DNA from: Rhineura floridana
Taxonomy: Eukaryota > Chordata > Lepidosauria > Squamata > Rhineuridae
Assembly (NCBI RefSeq): GCF_030035675.1
Contig: NC_084482.1
Coordinates: 220,433,943-220,497,942 of the forward strand
DNA: 64,000 nucleotides
Direction: 5' to 3'
The translations under genes were made by a program, and so were the position numbers. Below, one piece after another: positions 25,008 through 36,744 of this stretch. The notes under the pieces were generated by a model. The model was not told the origin of the DNA. It saw only the letters and a list, made by a program, of their open reading frames with translations, and searched no databases. How positions within the stretch are numbered: the first letter of the stretch is position 1; the number at the start of each line of letters is the position of its first letter.

Positions 25008-27823
25008 AGTCCAGCATCCTCACAGTGCCTGATCAGATGCGAATGGGAAGTCTACAGGGAGGACATAAAGGCACCACCCTCCGATCTGACATAAGATGTG
25101 CGGCAGATAAAGGTGAGGCTTCAAAAGAACCACCAGGACCTTGAAATGGGCTGCCAATTGCTCCTTTGCTGGACTGGGGCACACTTGCACCTGCCAGTCA
25201 GCTGATCAGTGGTTGAATGAGCCTTTGCTCAAGGTAGGGGAAGCTGTTTCCAATGAATGGAAATCACTTCTCCCTCCCAGCGCTGCTCTGTGAAGCAGAC
25301 CCATTCAGCTCCTGAAGTTGAAAGAAGCAGTGTGGGGTGGCGAGCCAAGGGCTCAGTTTGGCTGTGGGTGCCTGTTCCCTTTCGAAAGCCACTGCTTTTT
25401 AGAAAGATCGGCTGTGCATGGGACTTCTCTGGCAGACAGCCCATCCGAAAGGCACCTTTTTTCCCTCCGTCCCTGCACTATGAAAGGAGGGGGAAGGGTG
25501 CTTCAGAGAGCACTTTGCAGCTTTAAGACAGTCACTGTGCTCCCAACGGGGCAAGGGTTGCACTCAGGTCCTGTTTGCTTGCTTCCTATAGGCATGCTGC
25601 CATTGGCCTGATCCAGCAGGCTCTTCTTAAAGACATCTAAGATGTTCTCCAGGAGAACTCACACCCTGATTAATCTGCAACGAATCATATTACACAGGAA
25701 CTGAAAAATCCTACAATTTCCAAACCAAAATGGGGCCTCAACGCAGCTGAACATCTACCTGTTGATGTCGCATCTTTGGGATACTGGATAAAGGGATCTT
25801 TTCTTTCTTCCCAACACGAATGGTGGTCCGACTCTTTGAAGGAAATAGACAAGACTAGTTACTTTTGACCAGAAAATATTCAGCCGTTACAAACAGAGAT
25901 TTTTATAGATAAGAAAAGGTATAATTTTGATCTGGTAAGTCCTGCTCTCGGTGAATACAACAGAGTTGTGTGGACCAAGTAGGGTCAGTCTGGCACTTGT
26001 GAACATGCGTCCACTGGGCATGAAGCTCATCTTGAAATGCCTGTTGGGGGTGAACCTAGTAAAGCCAGCTTCTTAGTAGGCTGCAAACTACTAGGGCAGA
26101 ACCTAGTAAAGTCAGCAACAGTGGATGCAATTCACTGTGTCACAGGCCACCTGTATTTATAGAAATTGGCCATCTCCAATTCTTTATAATTGATTTACAT
26201 AAAATTATGTGTGGAAAAGTAGTGCAAACAATACAAGCCAAAACATGAGTAAAAAGACAAGCTGCCAGTTAAAGTGTCTTTTTTCCTTTGAGTTTTGTTT
26301 ACAGTAGTTCCAAAATAAATTCTTTCCCGTAAAGTATCAACATTTTATAAGGAGTCCGGGCATTCAGCCAATGATCATGTCTATATATGGCTGAAGCTGT
26401 AAAGGGGTGAGTCAGGAGAACTTATTAGAATACAACATCAGCATCAAGATGCAGGTTAGGATGAGAGTTCAAATGATGAAAATAAGTGTATAGTTGTAAT
26501 ATGAACATGAACTGACAAAGTCTAGATAGATACAAACTAGAGCTATAAAAGACAGACAGCCTTGGGGATTTTTACCAGTTGTCCGTGACACTGGTCGAAG
26601 AAAGAACCACCTGCTCTGAGTGTTAAGGTCCACACGCAGCAAAGGTGAGATCACTCCTTTTCAGATGGAAATCAATGTGACCTATGCTGTCCTTTGAAAT
26701 GCAACACGTTAGCGTACATCCCCTTTGTATGTGCTGTGTAAGACCTATGTTCTGATATGTGGCTATGTCCACAAAGTATAGTAGATTAGACGTGTTAATT
26801 ATACATAGACACTGATAAAGATTTCCTTTCTTGATCGGCCATTAGATATTCCTAGACCTAAAAAGATTCTTGGCTGCGATCTCTGGCCACTTGGTTCACC
26901 TGGTCAGACCTAACTGCCGGCAAAAACTGATGGGTAAAAGTAGCCTAAGGAGTACAATTGGTCTTCTCAGCTGAGATGACATTGCAAGTCGTATGCACAG
27001 GACATGACCTGGTCAGGAGAGAGAACTCCCTCAGCTAACCAATGTGGAAATCTGCTTTGAAACCTTTCCCAAAAGTGGATAAAACTGAACTCCTGGTCCC
27101 ACTCTGGGTTCCAGTTTGTGCGGTTCCTTTTGCAGCTTGAAATCTATCTTAGCCCCAGATGTCAACTGGGGTCTGACTCCATCACCCTCCCCTGCTTTTC
27201 ATTCATCACCGCAGGTTCCTGCCTTCTCTGGACCCTTTCCTGCTGGAGGAAAGGTCCCCTTTTCAACGGCGCTGCTGCAATTCCTGCTTTCCCGGGATCT
27301 CTGCTAGCTGAGGGAACAGCCCTTGTTCCAGCTGCCAGGGAGCCTTTCTCGGGGACCTTCTTGCCTGCTGCCTTTGCTGTGTCTCTGCCTGAGTCAAAGA
27401 GTCTCTGTGCTCCAGTTCTGCTTCCAGAGTTCCCACCAGGGCTGGCAAAGCTAAATCTTGCTCTCTGTCCTGTCTTCTGGAGGTCATTCCCTACAAATTG
27501 TAGCCTCCACCTCCGCTTCCTCTTCTCCAAACTGCCGCTTCTTCCTGCTTCAAAGACAAAAGCTGACCTTTGGGCAGAGGAAGAAAGAGGGAGGAGGCAG
27601 GAGGTGTTCCCGGGAGCATCTCTTCCCACTGGGAGTTTAGAGTATAAGGCACAGTGTCAATCATCTGTTGAGGATGCAGGAGAAGATGCTCTGCTGGAGT
27701 TTGGGAGCTCCTGCCCTCTCCTCCTCCTGCTGCAAGGTAAGATTTTTCATCATGGGGCAGCAGAAGGTGGCAGGGAGGGGCACTTTTCACACTGAATGAT
27801 CAAAAAGCCCCAAGAACAGAGGA
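25008..27823. other. Intronic sequence without recognised genes (unit B)
   Basis: This matches unit A 6800-9800 and D 61400-63470 up to 26935, but lacks the hAT MITE (uninterrupted gtctagat at 26520-26527) and the L2-like relic of A and D. From about 27210 to 27820 it carries sequence shared with unit C (from about 43978) and missing from A. I see no exon here. A small exon between KRAB and fingers could lie in this stretch, but nothing marks it. Confidence 0.5.
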
Positions 27824-28025
27824 AGCTGCATTCTACCAGATCAGAGAATTGGTCCATCTAGTCCCGCCTGCTTACAGCAACTAGCTGTGGATGTCAGGCA
27901 GAGAAAGACCTTTCCCAGCACCTCCTACCGGATCCTTTCACCCCTCTTGGAGCTGCCAGGGACTAAACCTCGGACCTTCTACATGCAAAGCAGGTGTTCC
28001 CCTTCTGAGCTGCAGTCCCTCCCCA
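27824..28025 (-). mobile_element. tRNA-derived SINE beside the KRAB exon (unit B)
   Basis: Minus-strand SINE whose tRNA-like head lies at high coordinates: on the plus strand ccttctacatgcaaagcagg, then ttctgagctgcag (the reversed A-box region). The 3' part is ggtccatctagtcccgcctg and aagctgcattctaccagatc. It is about 120 bp from the KRAB donor, in the intron. The same insertion is in unit C. Confidence 0.7.
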
Positions 28026-28125
28026 AATATCCAGGGCCCAGGCACCCATTTCCACGACAGCATCCCTGCAGTGGAAGGTTAAATAGCACAGGTACTAAAT
28101 CCATACCTTCAACATTCATCAGTCA

Positions 28126-28332
<207 letters not shown>

Positions 28333-28334
28333 TC

Positions 28335-28520
28335 AGCCAAAAACCTGAACAGCTTTCAAAGAAGATTGGACAAATCCATGGAGGATCAGGACATCAGTGG
28401 CTATGAGCCACAATGGCAATGCATTCCCTCCGCTGCCAGAGGCAGTATGCTGGGAATTGCAACAGAGCAGGACACTTGGCAGCTATACTTTGGTTCATAT
28501 CGTACTAATAGCCTGACCAG
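28335..28520 (+). mobile_element. CR1/L3 LINE C-terminal relic (unit B)
   Basis: The start reads as the last residues of a CR1/L3 ORF (SFQRRLDKSMEDQDISGYEP), compared with FKRRLDKFMEDRAINDY at about 31590-31635. It is followed by the 3' UTR start with gccagaggcagtatgctggg. It lies in the first intron of the gene and is shared with C (45415-45600). Confidence 0.7.
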
Positions 28521-28534
28521 TGGGGCACGCTGGG

Positions 28535-28920
28535 ATTAATTAATTAATTAATTTTATTGCATTTATATACAACCCCATAGCCTAAGCTCTCTGGGTGGTT
28601 TACCACAAAAGCAATATAGAAATCTAAAAATACATTTTAAAAAGCAATTTAAAAGCACATGCTAAAATGCCTGAGAGAAGAGGAAAGGCTTGACCTGGCG
28701 CCGAAAAGATAACAGTGTTGGCGCCAGGCTCACCTCATCACAGAAAGCATTCCATAATTTGGGGGCCACCACTGAGAAGGCCCTCTCCCTTGTTGCCAGA
28801 CTCTGAGTTTACCTCGGAGTGGGCACCCGGAAGAGGACCTTAGATGTTAAGCGTAGTGTACGAGTGGGTTCGTGTCAGGAGAGGCGTTCCATCAGGTATT
28901 TTGATAGCAAGCCCTGTGAC
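28535..28920 (-). mobile_element. L2/CR1-like LINE 3' end in the first intron (unit B)
   Basis: It starts with (ATTA)n and ttttattgcatttatatac, then gctctctgggtggtttacc, a LINE 3' UTR read in reverse. Further up, the minus strand keeps decayed ORF text near the LWN-type block (attccataatttgggggcc). Unit C has only the first about 145 bp. Confidence 0.6.
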
Positions 28921-29149
28921 TCTCTTGAAACTGTCCCACTCTCTTTTTCTTTGCATTTCTTTAGTACAGTTACTTTTTATTTAGCTTTTGTGGGGGTAAG
29001 TATGTCTGGATTTTACACTGCTCAGACACAATTGCAGGGCAGAGCTTCATTGACTCTCAAAAAAGATCCCACCTCTCGAAGAGTGTATTTTAGGAGTTTT
29101 GCCAGAGTTCTGCCAGACACGTGTCACCGAATCACAAGTGGGGCGAGTG

Positions 29150-29262
29150 CTCATGTATTCAGGTCCTGCTTGCAGGCTTCCCACAGGCATCTGGTCGGCC
29201 ACTGCAAGAACCGGCTGCTGGAACAGACGGGCTATTGGCCTGATCCGGCAGGCTCTCCTTAT
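29150..29262 (+). mobile_element. CR1/L3 LINE 3'-tail relic beside exon 1 (unit B)
   Basis: Homologous to 9930-10045 in unit A: caggtcctgcttgcaggc, then ggtcggccactgcaagaacc and attggcctgatccggcagg. It lies about 100 bp inside the first intron. Confidence 0.65.
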
Positions 29263-29364
29263 GCAGCCTCAGAGGTAGTATTCTCCCAGAGCCCTCCCCG
29301 CTATGCTCAGGGAGACGCACCCCAGCTGTCCCCTCGGTCTCTCCCCCAATGATCCTCCCCTTAC

Positions 29365-29439
29365 CTGATTGGGCTGCCCGGCTGCTCTTTCCACTCTATC
29401 CCACAAAAGAGACAATCCGGACGGTGCCTCTGAGGCCAT
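29365..29439 (-). CDS. KRAB-ZNF unit B, first coding exon
   Basis: The ATG is at 29439-29437 and the 25 codons run MASEAPSGLSLLWDRVERAA, GQPNQ, to a CAG|GTAAG donor at 29364-29360. The exon ends in phase 0 and joins the KRAB exon as [12 protein letters not shown]. This start is chosen because the same ATG and reading are kept in A, B and C. An in-frame upstream ATG exists about 130 bp earlier, but the text between the two looks like 5' UTR. A short variable N-terminus before KRAB is normal for the family. Confidence 0.75.
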
Positions 29440-29932
29440 GGTGCTGCCTGAGAGGGAGGAGTAAACTGGGCCAGCTCTGGGACTCCCACAGCTTTCACCA
29501 CGATGCACGTTTCGTAGGGAGCAGCTCTCAAGGGCCTGCAGGGGAGAGACGGAGGATGGGAGGGATTTCATCCTTCATGCAAATTTGGGTTCCAGAGGTT
29601 TGAATATTATAAGCAGCCTCAATCCAAATCAATAAATGGCACGTCCCTTTCCTCTGTTGTTTTCCCCCACAATGCTTGATCTGCAAAAGGCCTTAAAGGC
29701 CCCAAATCTCTCTCAGAACATTCTCCAGTTTCTTCCAGACTTTTCTCCATGCTTGGACACCTCTTGTGTCTTTAGCCACCCCCAGGAATTTCACCCATCT
29801 TGGACCCCTCGCCTCTCATCTCTGCTTCCGCATCCGCAAAGCCTTAATTCCTGCTCACCACAGAGTGTCTTCTCCACATTGTGAATCATTTCAGGCTTTT
29901 ATTATTGGGCCCTTTTCATCATGGATATAATA
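29440..29932. other. Presumed 5' UTR and promoter-proximal region (unit B)
   Basis: Upstream of the first coding exon on the minus strand. It is conserved with A (10225-10713) and C (45967-46458), up to the CR1/L3 insertion point. No TATA box or initiator can be called with confidence. A tctccccctgcagg-like stretch and several CpGs lie near 29500-29560. Confidence 0.4.
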
Positions 29933-31841
29933 GTGACAAATAGTGTTAACAAGAGAGGAAGCTCTAGGCTTAATGGACAATATAAAAACTGACAAGTCAC
30001 CGGGCCCGGATGGCATCCACCCGAGAGTTCTCAAAGATCTCAAATGTGAAATTACTGATCTGCTAACTAAAATATGTAATTTGTCCCTCGGGTCCTCCTC
30101 CATGCCTGAGGACTGGAAAGTGGCAAATGTAACGCCAATATTAGAAAAGGGATCCAGGGGGAATCCTTGAAATTACAGGCCAGTTAGCTTAATTTCTGTC
30201 CCTGGAAAACTGGTAGAAAGTATTATTAAAGCTAGATTAACTAAGCACACAGAAGAACAAGCCTTGCTGAAGCAGAGCCAGCATGGCTTCTGCAAGGGAA
30301 AGTCCTGTCTCAGTAACCTATAGTGTCAACAAGCATATAGATAGAGGTGATCCAGTGGACATAGTGTACTCAGACTTTCAAAAAGCTTTTGACAAGGTAC
30401 CTCACCAAAGTCTTCTGAGGAAGCTTAGCAGTCATGGAATAAGAGGAGAGGTCCTCTTGTGGATAAGGAATTGGTTAAGAAGCAGAAAGCAGAGAGTAGG
30501 AATAAACGGACAGTTCTCCCAATGGAGGTATAATGTGTTTTATTTCACAATAAACACATCTTGATTCTTTAACATAAGAATAGTATACTTTAATCACCAT
30601 TCCACAGGGCACAGTCTTTACATCTGCTTATGCTGTGCTTAACCCATCTCAACCGAAACACCAACTGAACTCAACTGACAATTCCAAGACCTTAAAGAGA
30701 TATTACAGCACAGGAGGGCTGTAGAAAGTGGAGTCCTTCAAGGATTGGAATTGGGACCTGTACTTTTCAATTTGTTCATTAATGACCTAGAATTTGGAGT
30801 GAACAGTCAAGTGGCCAAGTTTGCTGACGACACTAAATTGTTCAGGGTTGTTAAAGCAAAGAGGGATTGCGAAGGACTCCAAATAGACCTCTCCAAACTG
30901 AGTGAGTGGGCGGAAAAATGGCAAATGCAATTCAATATAAACAAGTGTAAAATTATGCATATTGGAGCAAAAAATCTGATTTTCACATATACGCTCATGG
31001 GGTCTGAACTGGCGGTGACCGACCAGGAGAGAGACCTCGGGGTTGTAGTTGACAGCATGATGAAAATGTCGACCCAGTGTGCGGCAGCTGTGAAAAAGGC
31101 AAATTCCATGCTAGGGATAATTAGGAAAGGTATTGAAAATAAAACAGCCGATATCATAATACTGTTGTATAAATCTATGGTGCACCTGCATTTGGAATAC
31201 TGTGTACCGTTCTGGTCGCCTCATCTCCAAAAGGGTATTATAGAGTTGGAAAAGGTTCAGAAGAGGGCAACCAGAATGATCAAGGGAATGGAGCGACTCC
31301 CTTACGAGGCAAGGTTGCAGCATTTGGGGCTTTCTGGTTTAGAGAAAAGGCGGGTCAGAGGAGACGTGATAAAAGTGTATAAAATGATGCATGGCATTGA
31401 GAAAGTGGATAGAGAAAAGTTCTTCTCTCTCTCTCATAATACTAGAACTTGTGGACATTCAAAGAAGCTGAATGTTGGAAGATTCAGGACAGACAAAAGG
31501 AAGTACTTCTTTACCCCGCGCATAGTTAAACTATGGAATTTGCTCCCACAAGACGCAGTAATGGCCACCAGCTTGGATGGCTTTAAAAGAAGATTGGACA
31601 AATTCATGGAGGACAGGGCTATCAATGACTACTAGCCATGATGGCTGTGCTCTGCCACCCTAGTCAGAGGCAGCATGCTTCTGTAAACCAGTTGCTGGAA
31701 GCCTCAGGAGGGGAGAGTGTTCTTGCACTCGGGTCCTGCTTGCGGGCTTCCCCCAGGCACCTGGTTGGCCACTGTGAGAACAGGATGCTGGACTAGATGG
31801 GCCACTGGCCTGATCCAGCAGGCTCTTCTTTTGTTCTTATG
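29933..31841 (+). mobile_element. CR1/L3-type LINE, 5'-truncated (unit B copy)
   Basis: It encodes most of a CR1/L3-clade RT: KTDKSPGPDGIHPRVLK, EDWKVANVTPIL, SQHGFCKGKSCLSNL, VYSDFQKAFDKVPHQSLL, PVLFNLFINDLE, AKFADDTKLF, YKSMVHLHLEYCVPFWSPHL and the C-terminal FKRRLDKFMEDRAINDY. The 3' UTR ends gatccagcaggctcttc, ttttgttcttatg. Unit A has the uninterrupted site at about 10714-10722. The frame is broken, partly by a 184 bp insertion at 30529. It lies upstream of the gene, perhaps within 500 bp of its transcription start. Confidence 0.88.
30529..30712. mobile_element. 184 bp insertion inside the CR1/L3 LINE (unit B only)
   Basis: Unit C reads aatggagggctgtag here. Unit B has 184 bp flanked by ggagg on both sides (30524-30528 and 30713-30717), a 5 bp target duplication. 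The insert has an aataaacac stretch and no coding capacity. The class is unresolved; a solo LTR is possible. Confidence 0.55.
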
Positions 31842-34800
31842 AAAAACTTAATCTGCACAGGTATTAATTCCATGTCATGCCCCTGACAGTTGGCATAAAA
31901 ATAGGTTTTGCACACATTGTAAAGAAATACTGGGGGTGAATTTGGTCAAATGACTCCATCTTGGAGCTTCCTGGGGATGCAAAACACCTCCAGTCTTTCC
32001 ATCAGAAATATGCGGAGAGGAACAGTGAGATACATCCAGTCTGGCTCAGCTCACTGGGCAATGAAAAGCATATTAAGAACTACTTGCAATACATCCATGT
32101 CAAAATCAGCAGGATGCCTTGTTAGTACCATCCACTCGTATAATCCAAGTTAACCTTTACACATTTCTGGACTACAACCCCATCGTCCCTGGCATTTGGC
32201 CATGTTGTCTGGGGCTGATGGGAGATGCAGTCTAATAATACCTGGAGGGCACCAGGTTACAGAACGCTGCTCCAAGTTGAGCAGGTGATGCACGAGGTGG
32301 AAAGCTTAACAGCAAACTCATCTACTGTATTGGGTTGAACAACTGAGGCAATAAGTTGATTTAATTATTATTATTATTACCGATACATTTTATTATATTT
32401 TTATATTTCTATGCAGGCCTTCCTGTAGTGAGCTCACCATGATTTGTCCCCCTCCTTTTGTCTTCACAACAACACTGTCACTGGGCCCAGGACACCACCT
32501 GAATTTCACTCCTGAGCAGGGATTTGAATCTGGGTCCCTGTGGACATAGAATTAAACTATGATTCCATAGCTGAGGAGGGCTGGGCTGAACAAAAGTGGT
32601 CACTGCCACAGGGTCACCCAGGGACCTGCATAGATCTGGGGGGGGGATCTTAGACCCCTTACTTTTTTGGGAGCAGGCTCTCAGCAGAGTCCCCATTTCT
32701 CCAGCAACCTGTGAGCCAATCAGCAAGAAAGGAGAGTGTATTAGCCACTGAGAAGAGTCTTCTAACATGCTTCCTTGTTCTTTCCTGATAATTAGAGTGA
32801 ATCAGAGTGAAAGGAGGTGAAGTCAGCCACTGAGACTCTTCTCAGGAGGCAACACTTTGCCCTTCCATGCTTTTTGGCTTCTAGCTGTGGGAGAAGGCAT
32901 TAACATGCATCTCATTCTCAACACAGCAGGAACAGAATGGGAGGGGGCATGGCTATCATGAAGGGACCCTGCACTTCTGAATTTGCCACTACACTACTGT
33001 AGAGATGTGAAGGCCCATAACAAAAGTGGAAAAATTTGGAGGGAAAGCAGTTTTTTTTTCTCCCCCCCCCCCGTGCTCTGACCCCGCTCCTTAGAGTGCT
33101 CTGCGTTGCTGCCCTGGCCTCCTACTGGGAGGAAGGGCAGGATATAAATCTAATAATTAATTAATTGCACTGAAGAAATGTCTGACTTGTTCCTGGCTAC
33201 AAGAGACTCTACTATACACATGTCAGTGACACATCCATACCTCCACCCTCTCTGGCCCTTGACTGGAAATTGGCCCTTGGAAGGCTGCTTGTGTGGAAAT
33301 CTGGCCGTTGGGTTGAAGAATATTCCCTAACCACTACATTAGCCGCAGGCTCTCATCCTGGACCACATTACAGGGCTGTTGCGACCACTGCCAAGATATT
33401 GTGCTTTGGACAGGGGGGATGCTGGCCACGCCAGGAAACACAGACCCCCAGTCAGAGCTTGGAAAAGTTACTTTTTTAAACTACAACTCCCATCAGCCCA
33501 ATCCAGTGGCCATGCTGGCTGGGGCTGATGGGAGTTGTAGTTTAAAATAGTAACTTTTCCAAACTCTGCCCCCAGCACTGCCACAGATGGACCAATCCTG
33601 CAAGAGAAGCTGAGGTCCACTCCTCTAGGGTCTTCCCCTCCAATACACTCCCAAGGGGATGTCTGGAGAAGCTCTTCCCCTGGAGCCCAGCTGAGGAGGG
33701 GGCATTTATTCACCCAATTCCTCCATCCTCTGCCTTGAAAGCTTCTAGAAGCCCATTCAGAGCCTGGTCAGGTTCAGATTCCTCTCTCCAACCCTCCAGT
33801 TTTCTTGCCTGGCAGGAAGGAAACTGACCAGCCCCTCTTCCAGTTTAGGAAATCCAAAAGGGGCTCTTCCTCCAGCTCTGGGGCACTTTCTATGGATTCC
33901 CAGAGGGAAGAGGGGCCTCTTCCATCAACCCCCTCCCCCTCCCAAAAAGCAAACCTTCCTTCTCTCTCCCCTCCCCCCACCAGTCCCCTATCAGGCCCAG
34001 GAATTGCAAAGGCAGCTCCCCTCCCCCAGCGGTGGCCCTCAAAACCAACACAGGACATCAACCCCCAACAGCTGCATCCCTTTGCCTGGGCGATGGCTTC
34101 CAAGAGGGCCTCGAAAGGCCAACCCCGCGGCACTTCGGACCCCCCTCTGCAAATGGATTGCATGCAGCAGGGGTCCCCCTGAGGAAAAGGGGGGAGTGGG
34201 GCTCTTCCCTCCTTTTCCCTCACCCCCCAACAAAAATACCAAATCCCCCCCCTTGCACCTCTTTGCCCTCTGCATGCTCCCGCTTCCTCCTCTCTGGGCC
34301 TAATACTTTCTTTACCCGGAATACCAATGAAGACAGCCCTCCTACTTCCCCTTCAATATGCTCTCCCCCCCTCCATGTGATTAAGACTTCCTGCCTCTCT
34401 AGGAACCAGAACTCCTTGCCTTAACCCATCGGAGGACTAAGTGGCAAGAGCTGCTTCTGCTCCCCCACTGCCAACAGTTTCCTCCCTGCCTTCTGTCCCA
34501 ATATTGCACCTCATCTTCCTCTCTTGCCTCCCGCAGAAGCAGTGGCAAGATAGGTGTGTGCGTGTGTGCTGTGTGATATATACAATATACACATTTGTGT
34601 GTAAAAAGTAAAGTGTTCAGGAGGGACGGTGTAAAAGCTGGAACGGAACACGCTGGCATGGGCTCCTTAGAAAAGAAATTGATATCAAAAACACTAGGAT
34701 GTGTTAGAGACACATGAGAACAACATTTAGGAACAAAACCATTCCGATAGCATTTTTATCAACCCTTTAACAACCAAAATGCCCTCCGGAACGAATGAAC

Positions 34801-35007
34801 AGCCCCGAACGGTGACTTCCCAGCGAGCCAGACCCACCAAATTCACCAGTCCCACAAGACTACTTGGGATGCATGCAATAAGACACAAAACGTCTACGCA
34901 AACCACGTTCCAATACCCGTTCTGGGCTATAATACATTTTTACGTAAACCAGCCCAGAACAGAAACTTCCAAATCAGCCAGACCTACTAAAATTCACCAA
35001 CCACACA
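31842..35007. other. Spacer between the unit B gene and unit C, first part
   Basis: Homologous to A 10720-13830. It has a degraded MITE at about 32165-32260 (ctggactacaaccccatcgt / gctgatgggagatgcag), a LINE-tail fragment at about 33125-33165, the hAT MITE at 33453, a C-rich tract at 33930-34300 and a short GT-rich tract near 34553. The site that holds the Ty1/copia element in unit C is uninterrupted here (aacaa at 32338-32342). No gene is recognised. Confidence 0.5.
33453..33568. mobile_element. hAT-type MITE, 116 bp (unit B only)
   Basis: The terminal inverted repeats are cagagcttggaaaagttact at the left and agtaacttttccaaactctg at the right. The arms continue as aaactacaactcccatcag / gatgggagttgtagttt. 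The flanking 8 bp is cccccagt (33445-33452) and cccccagc (33569-33576). The termini and 8 bp duplication fit hAT. It is a near-perfect hairpin. Unit A lacks it. Confidence 0.85.
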
Positions 35008-35053
35008 AGGGTTGCCAGGTCGGAGCCATTCAAAAACCTGAGAAAATGGGGGC

Positions 35054-35231
35054 GGGCCCTAGTGACGTCACGGGGTGGGCCCTAGTGACGTCACGGGGTG
35101 GGCCCTAGTGATGTCACGGGGTGGAACCTAGTGACATCATGGGGCGGGCCCTAGTGACGTCACGGGGTGGGCCCTAGTGATGTCATGGGGCGGGCCCTAG
35201 TGATGTCACGGGGCGGGCCCTAGTGACATCA
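35054..35231. repeat. 23 bp minisatellite, eight units, each with a CRE-like octamer
   Basis: The octamer starts at 35063, 35086, 35109, 35132, 35155, 35178, 35201 and 35224, exactly 23 bp apart. It is TGACGTCA in units 1, 2 and 5, TGATGTCA in 3, 6 and 7, and TGACATCA in 4 and 8. The rest of the unit is ccctag before it and cggggtggg or cggggcggg after it. TGACGTCA is the consensus CRE site bound by CREB/ATF proteins. Confidence 0.92.
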
Positions 35232-35485
35232 TTATGCATGATACATTGTATCAACCACAGTTGCTTGGAGCATGCAATTGAAAATGGAAATTATACAGGA
35301 CTATCCAATTTTCTAGTAGTTCAGCATTTAGTGTGGCCAATTTTCATATGTACAACAGTTTTAAATGAATAATGCTCACAAAAACAAATTGCTTTCCTGT
35401 ATCTGTATTTTAAAGTGGTCAGCTGTGCAGGCAGACATATTGGTTCTGCGTTTGTGTGGAGTATTCTTTGGAATCTTCTACAGCA

Positions 35486-35590
35486 GGGATGGATAACCAG
35501 ATGTTGTTGGACTTGAACTCCCATAATGTACTGGGCATTCTGGGTGGGGCTGATGGGAGTTGGGAGCACAACAACATCAGAAGGGAACAT
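35486..35590. mobile_element. MITE inside the TIR element (unit B)
   Basis: The sequence cagggatggataaccagatg, then ttgaactcccataatg, is mirrored by gctgatgggagttggg and acaacaacatcagaaggg. It is the same broad foldback family as the MITEs at 8322 and 62925, but more decayed and nested in the larger element. Confidence 0.55.
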
Positions 35591-36349
35591 AGTTCTCCCT
35601 TCCTGGAACATTGGGGACAAGCAACAGATACATGGAATGGTTCCATCATATTACAGGTCTGACTAGACCTAGGAACATTCATAGTGGGAAAAGAAAAATG
35701 AATGAATGCATACTACGTATCAGTGATATCAGGTTCATTGGCAGGGTAGAGAACTGCTGGGGAAGGGTCCCCTGCTCCCTTTCCTCCAAGGGGTCCTGAA
35801 GTTCCAGGTCTGGACAGAGCACCTCAGCCCTCCATCAGATCCTATTTGAGATAGTTGGTTCTAATATAATGCTCATAAGGTATGAGGATAGGTGTGATGA
35901 TGTTTAGTAAAAATGGTATTACTGGAATTGTTAGGTATTTTTATAGCATCCAAAGCTTGGTTCTGAAGGGCAACTGACATGGTATCTTTAATCTATCTCT
36001 CCAAAACAGAGACAACTGCTTAGTGAGGGTCCTCAGAAACCATATGTGGGAGTGCACAGAAACCATGAAGAACATAAATATTCTATGGGTGGCTGTTAGT
36101 GGTGATAGTTGCTTCTAAAAAGCTTTTACAAACCCTGTGTCTATGGTCAACCACAAGTTTTCATTTTTAAGCCAAATAATTTATAGGGGTCATTAAAATG
36201 GTACTTCCTCACCACTCCTGGTTATTATTGTTATTAAGCTGCAATAATTAATACGATACCAAATTTCAGGAAGATAAATCTTGTATTTTAAAAAAATTAA
36301 TGAAACAGCAAATAGCAGCTCATGAGAGTATCAGAGACTGCTGGGCCCC

Positions 36350-36744
36350 GTCTTGGCAGCGGTTGCTAGGAGACGGGGCCCACACAGCCTATCAGCTTCA
36401 GCAGGAGCCGTGGAGGGCAGGCCAGTCCGGCTCCTTCTTAACCCCAGAGCCAGTTCTCCTGCTCCTGAAAGGACGGCCGGCGGCTTCACCCCTCCTGCTG
36501 TGGGCGCCGCTGGGCGGCAGTGGCCGCTATGCCCCCCCAGCCCGAGACTGCTGAGCGAGCCCCATCGCTGCCACTGCCGCCCAGCGGCGCCCACAGCAGG
36601 GGGGGAAAAGCCGCCGGCCGCCCTTTCCAGAGCAGGAAAACCAGCTCCGGGGCTAAGAAGGAGCCGGCCCGGTCTGCCCTCCACGGCTCCTACTGAGACT
36701 GACAGGCCGCGTGGCCCCCGTCTCGGCAGCGGTAGCTAGGAGAC
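36350..36744. repeat. Long GC-rich inverted repeat (palindrome, arms about 175 bp)
   Basis: The left arm (about 36350-36524) and right arm (about 36570-36744) are imperfect reverse complements around a spacer of about 45 bp. Matching blocks include ctgctgtgggcgccgctggg with its complement, gccgtggagggcag with ctgccctccacggc, and ggctccttctta with taagaaggagcc. Each arm tip carries its own small palindrome around cagcggttgctaggagacgg. The many open frames across it are a consequence of the low stop-codon density of GC-rich DNA. Confidence 0.85.

Noticed and set aside
27118-27795. 225-residue open frame on the plus strand of unit B (and the related 180-residue frame in C from 43899)
   Set aside because: Different breaks in B and C, no recognisable domain, and low-complexity leucine/proline content argue against a gene.
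36331-36739. Open frames of 117-128 residues in the GC palindrome
   Set aside because: Stop codons are rare in such GC-rich DNA, and both strands are open because of the inverted symmetry.
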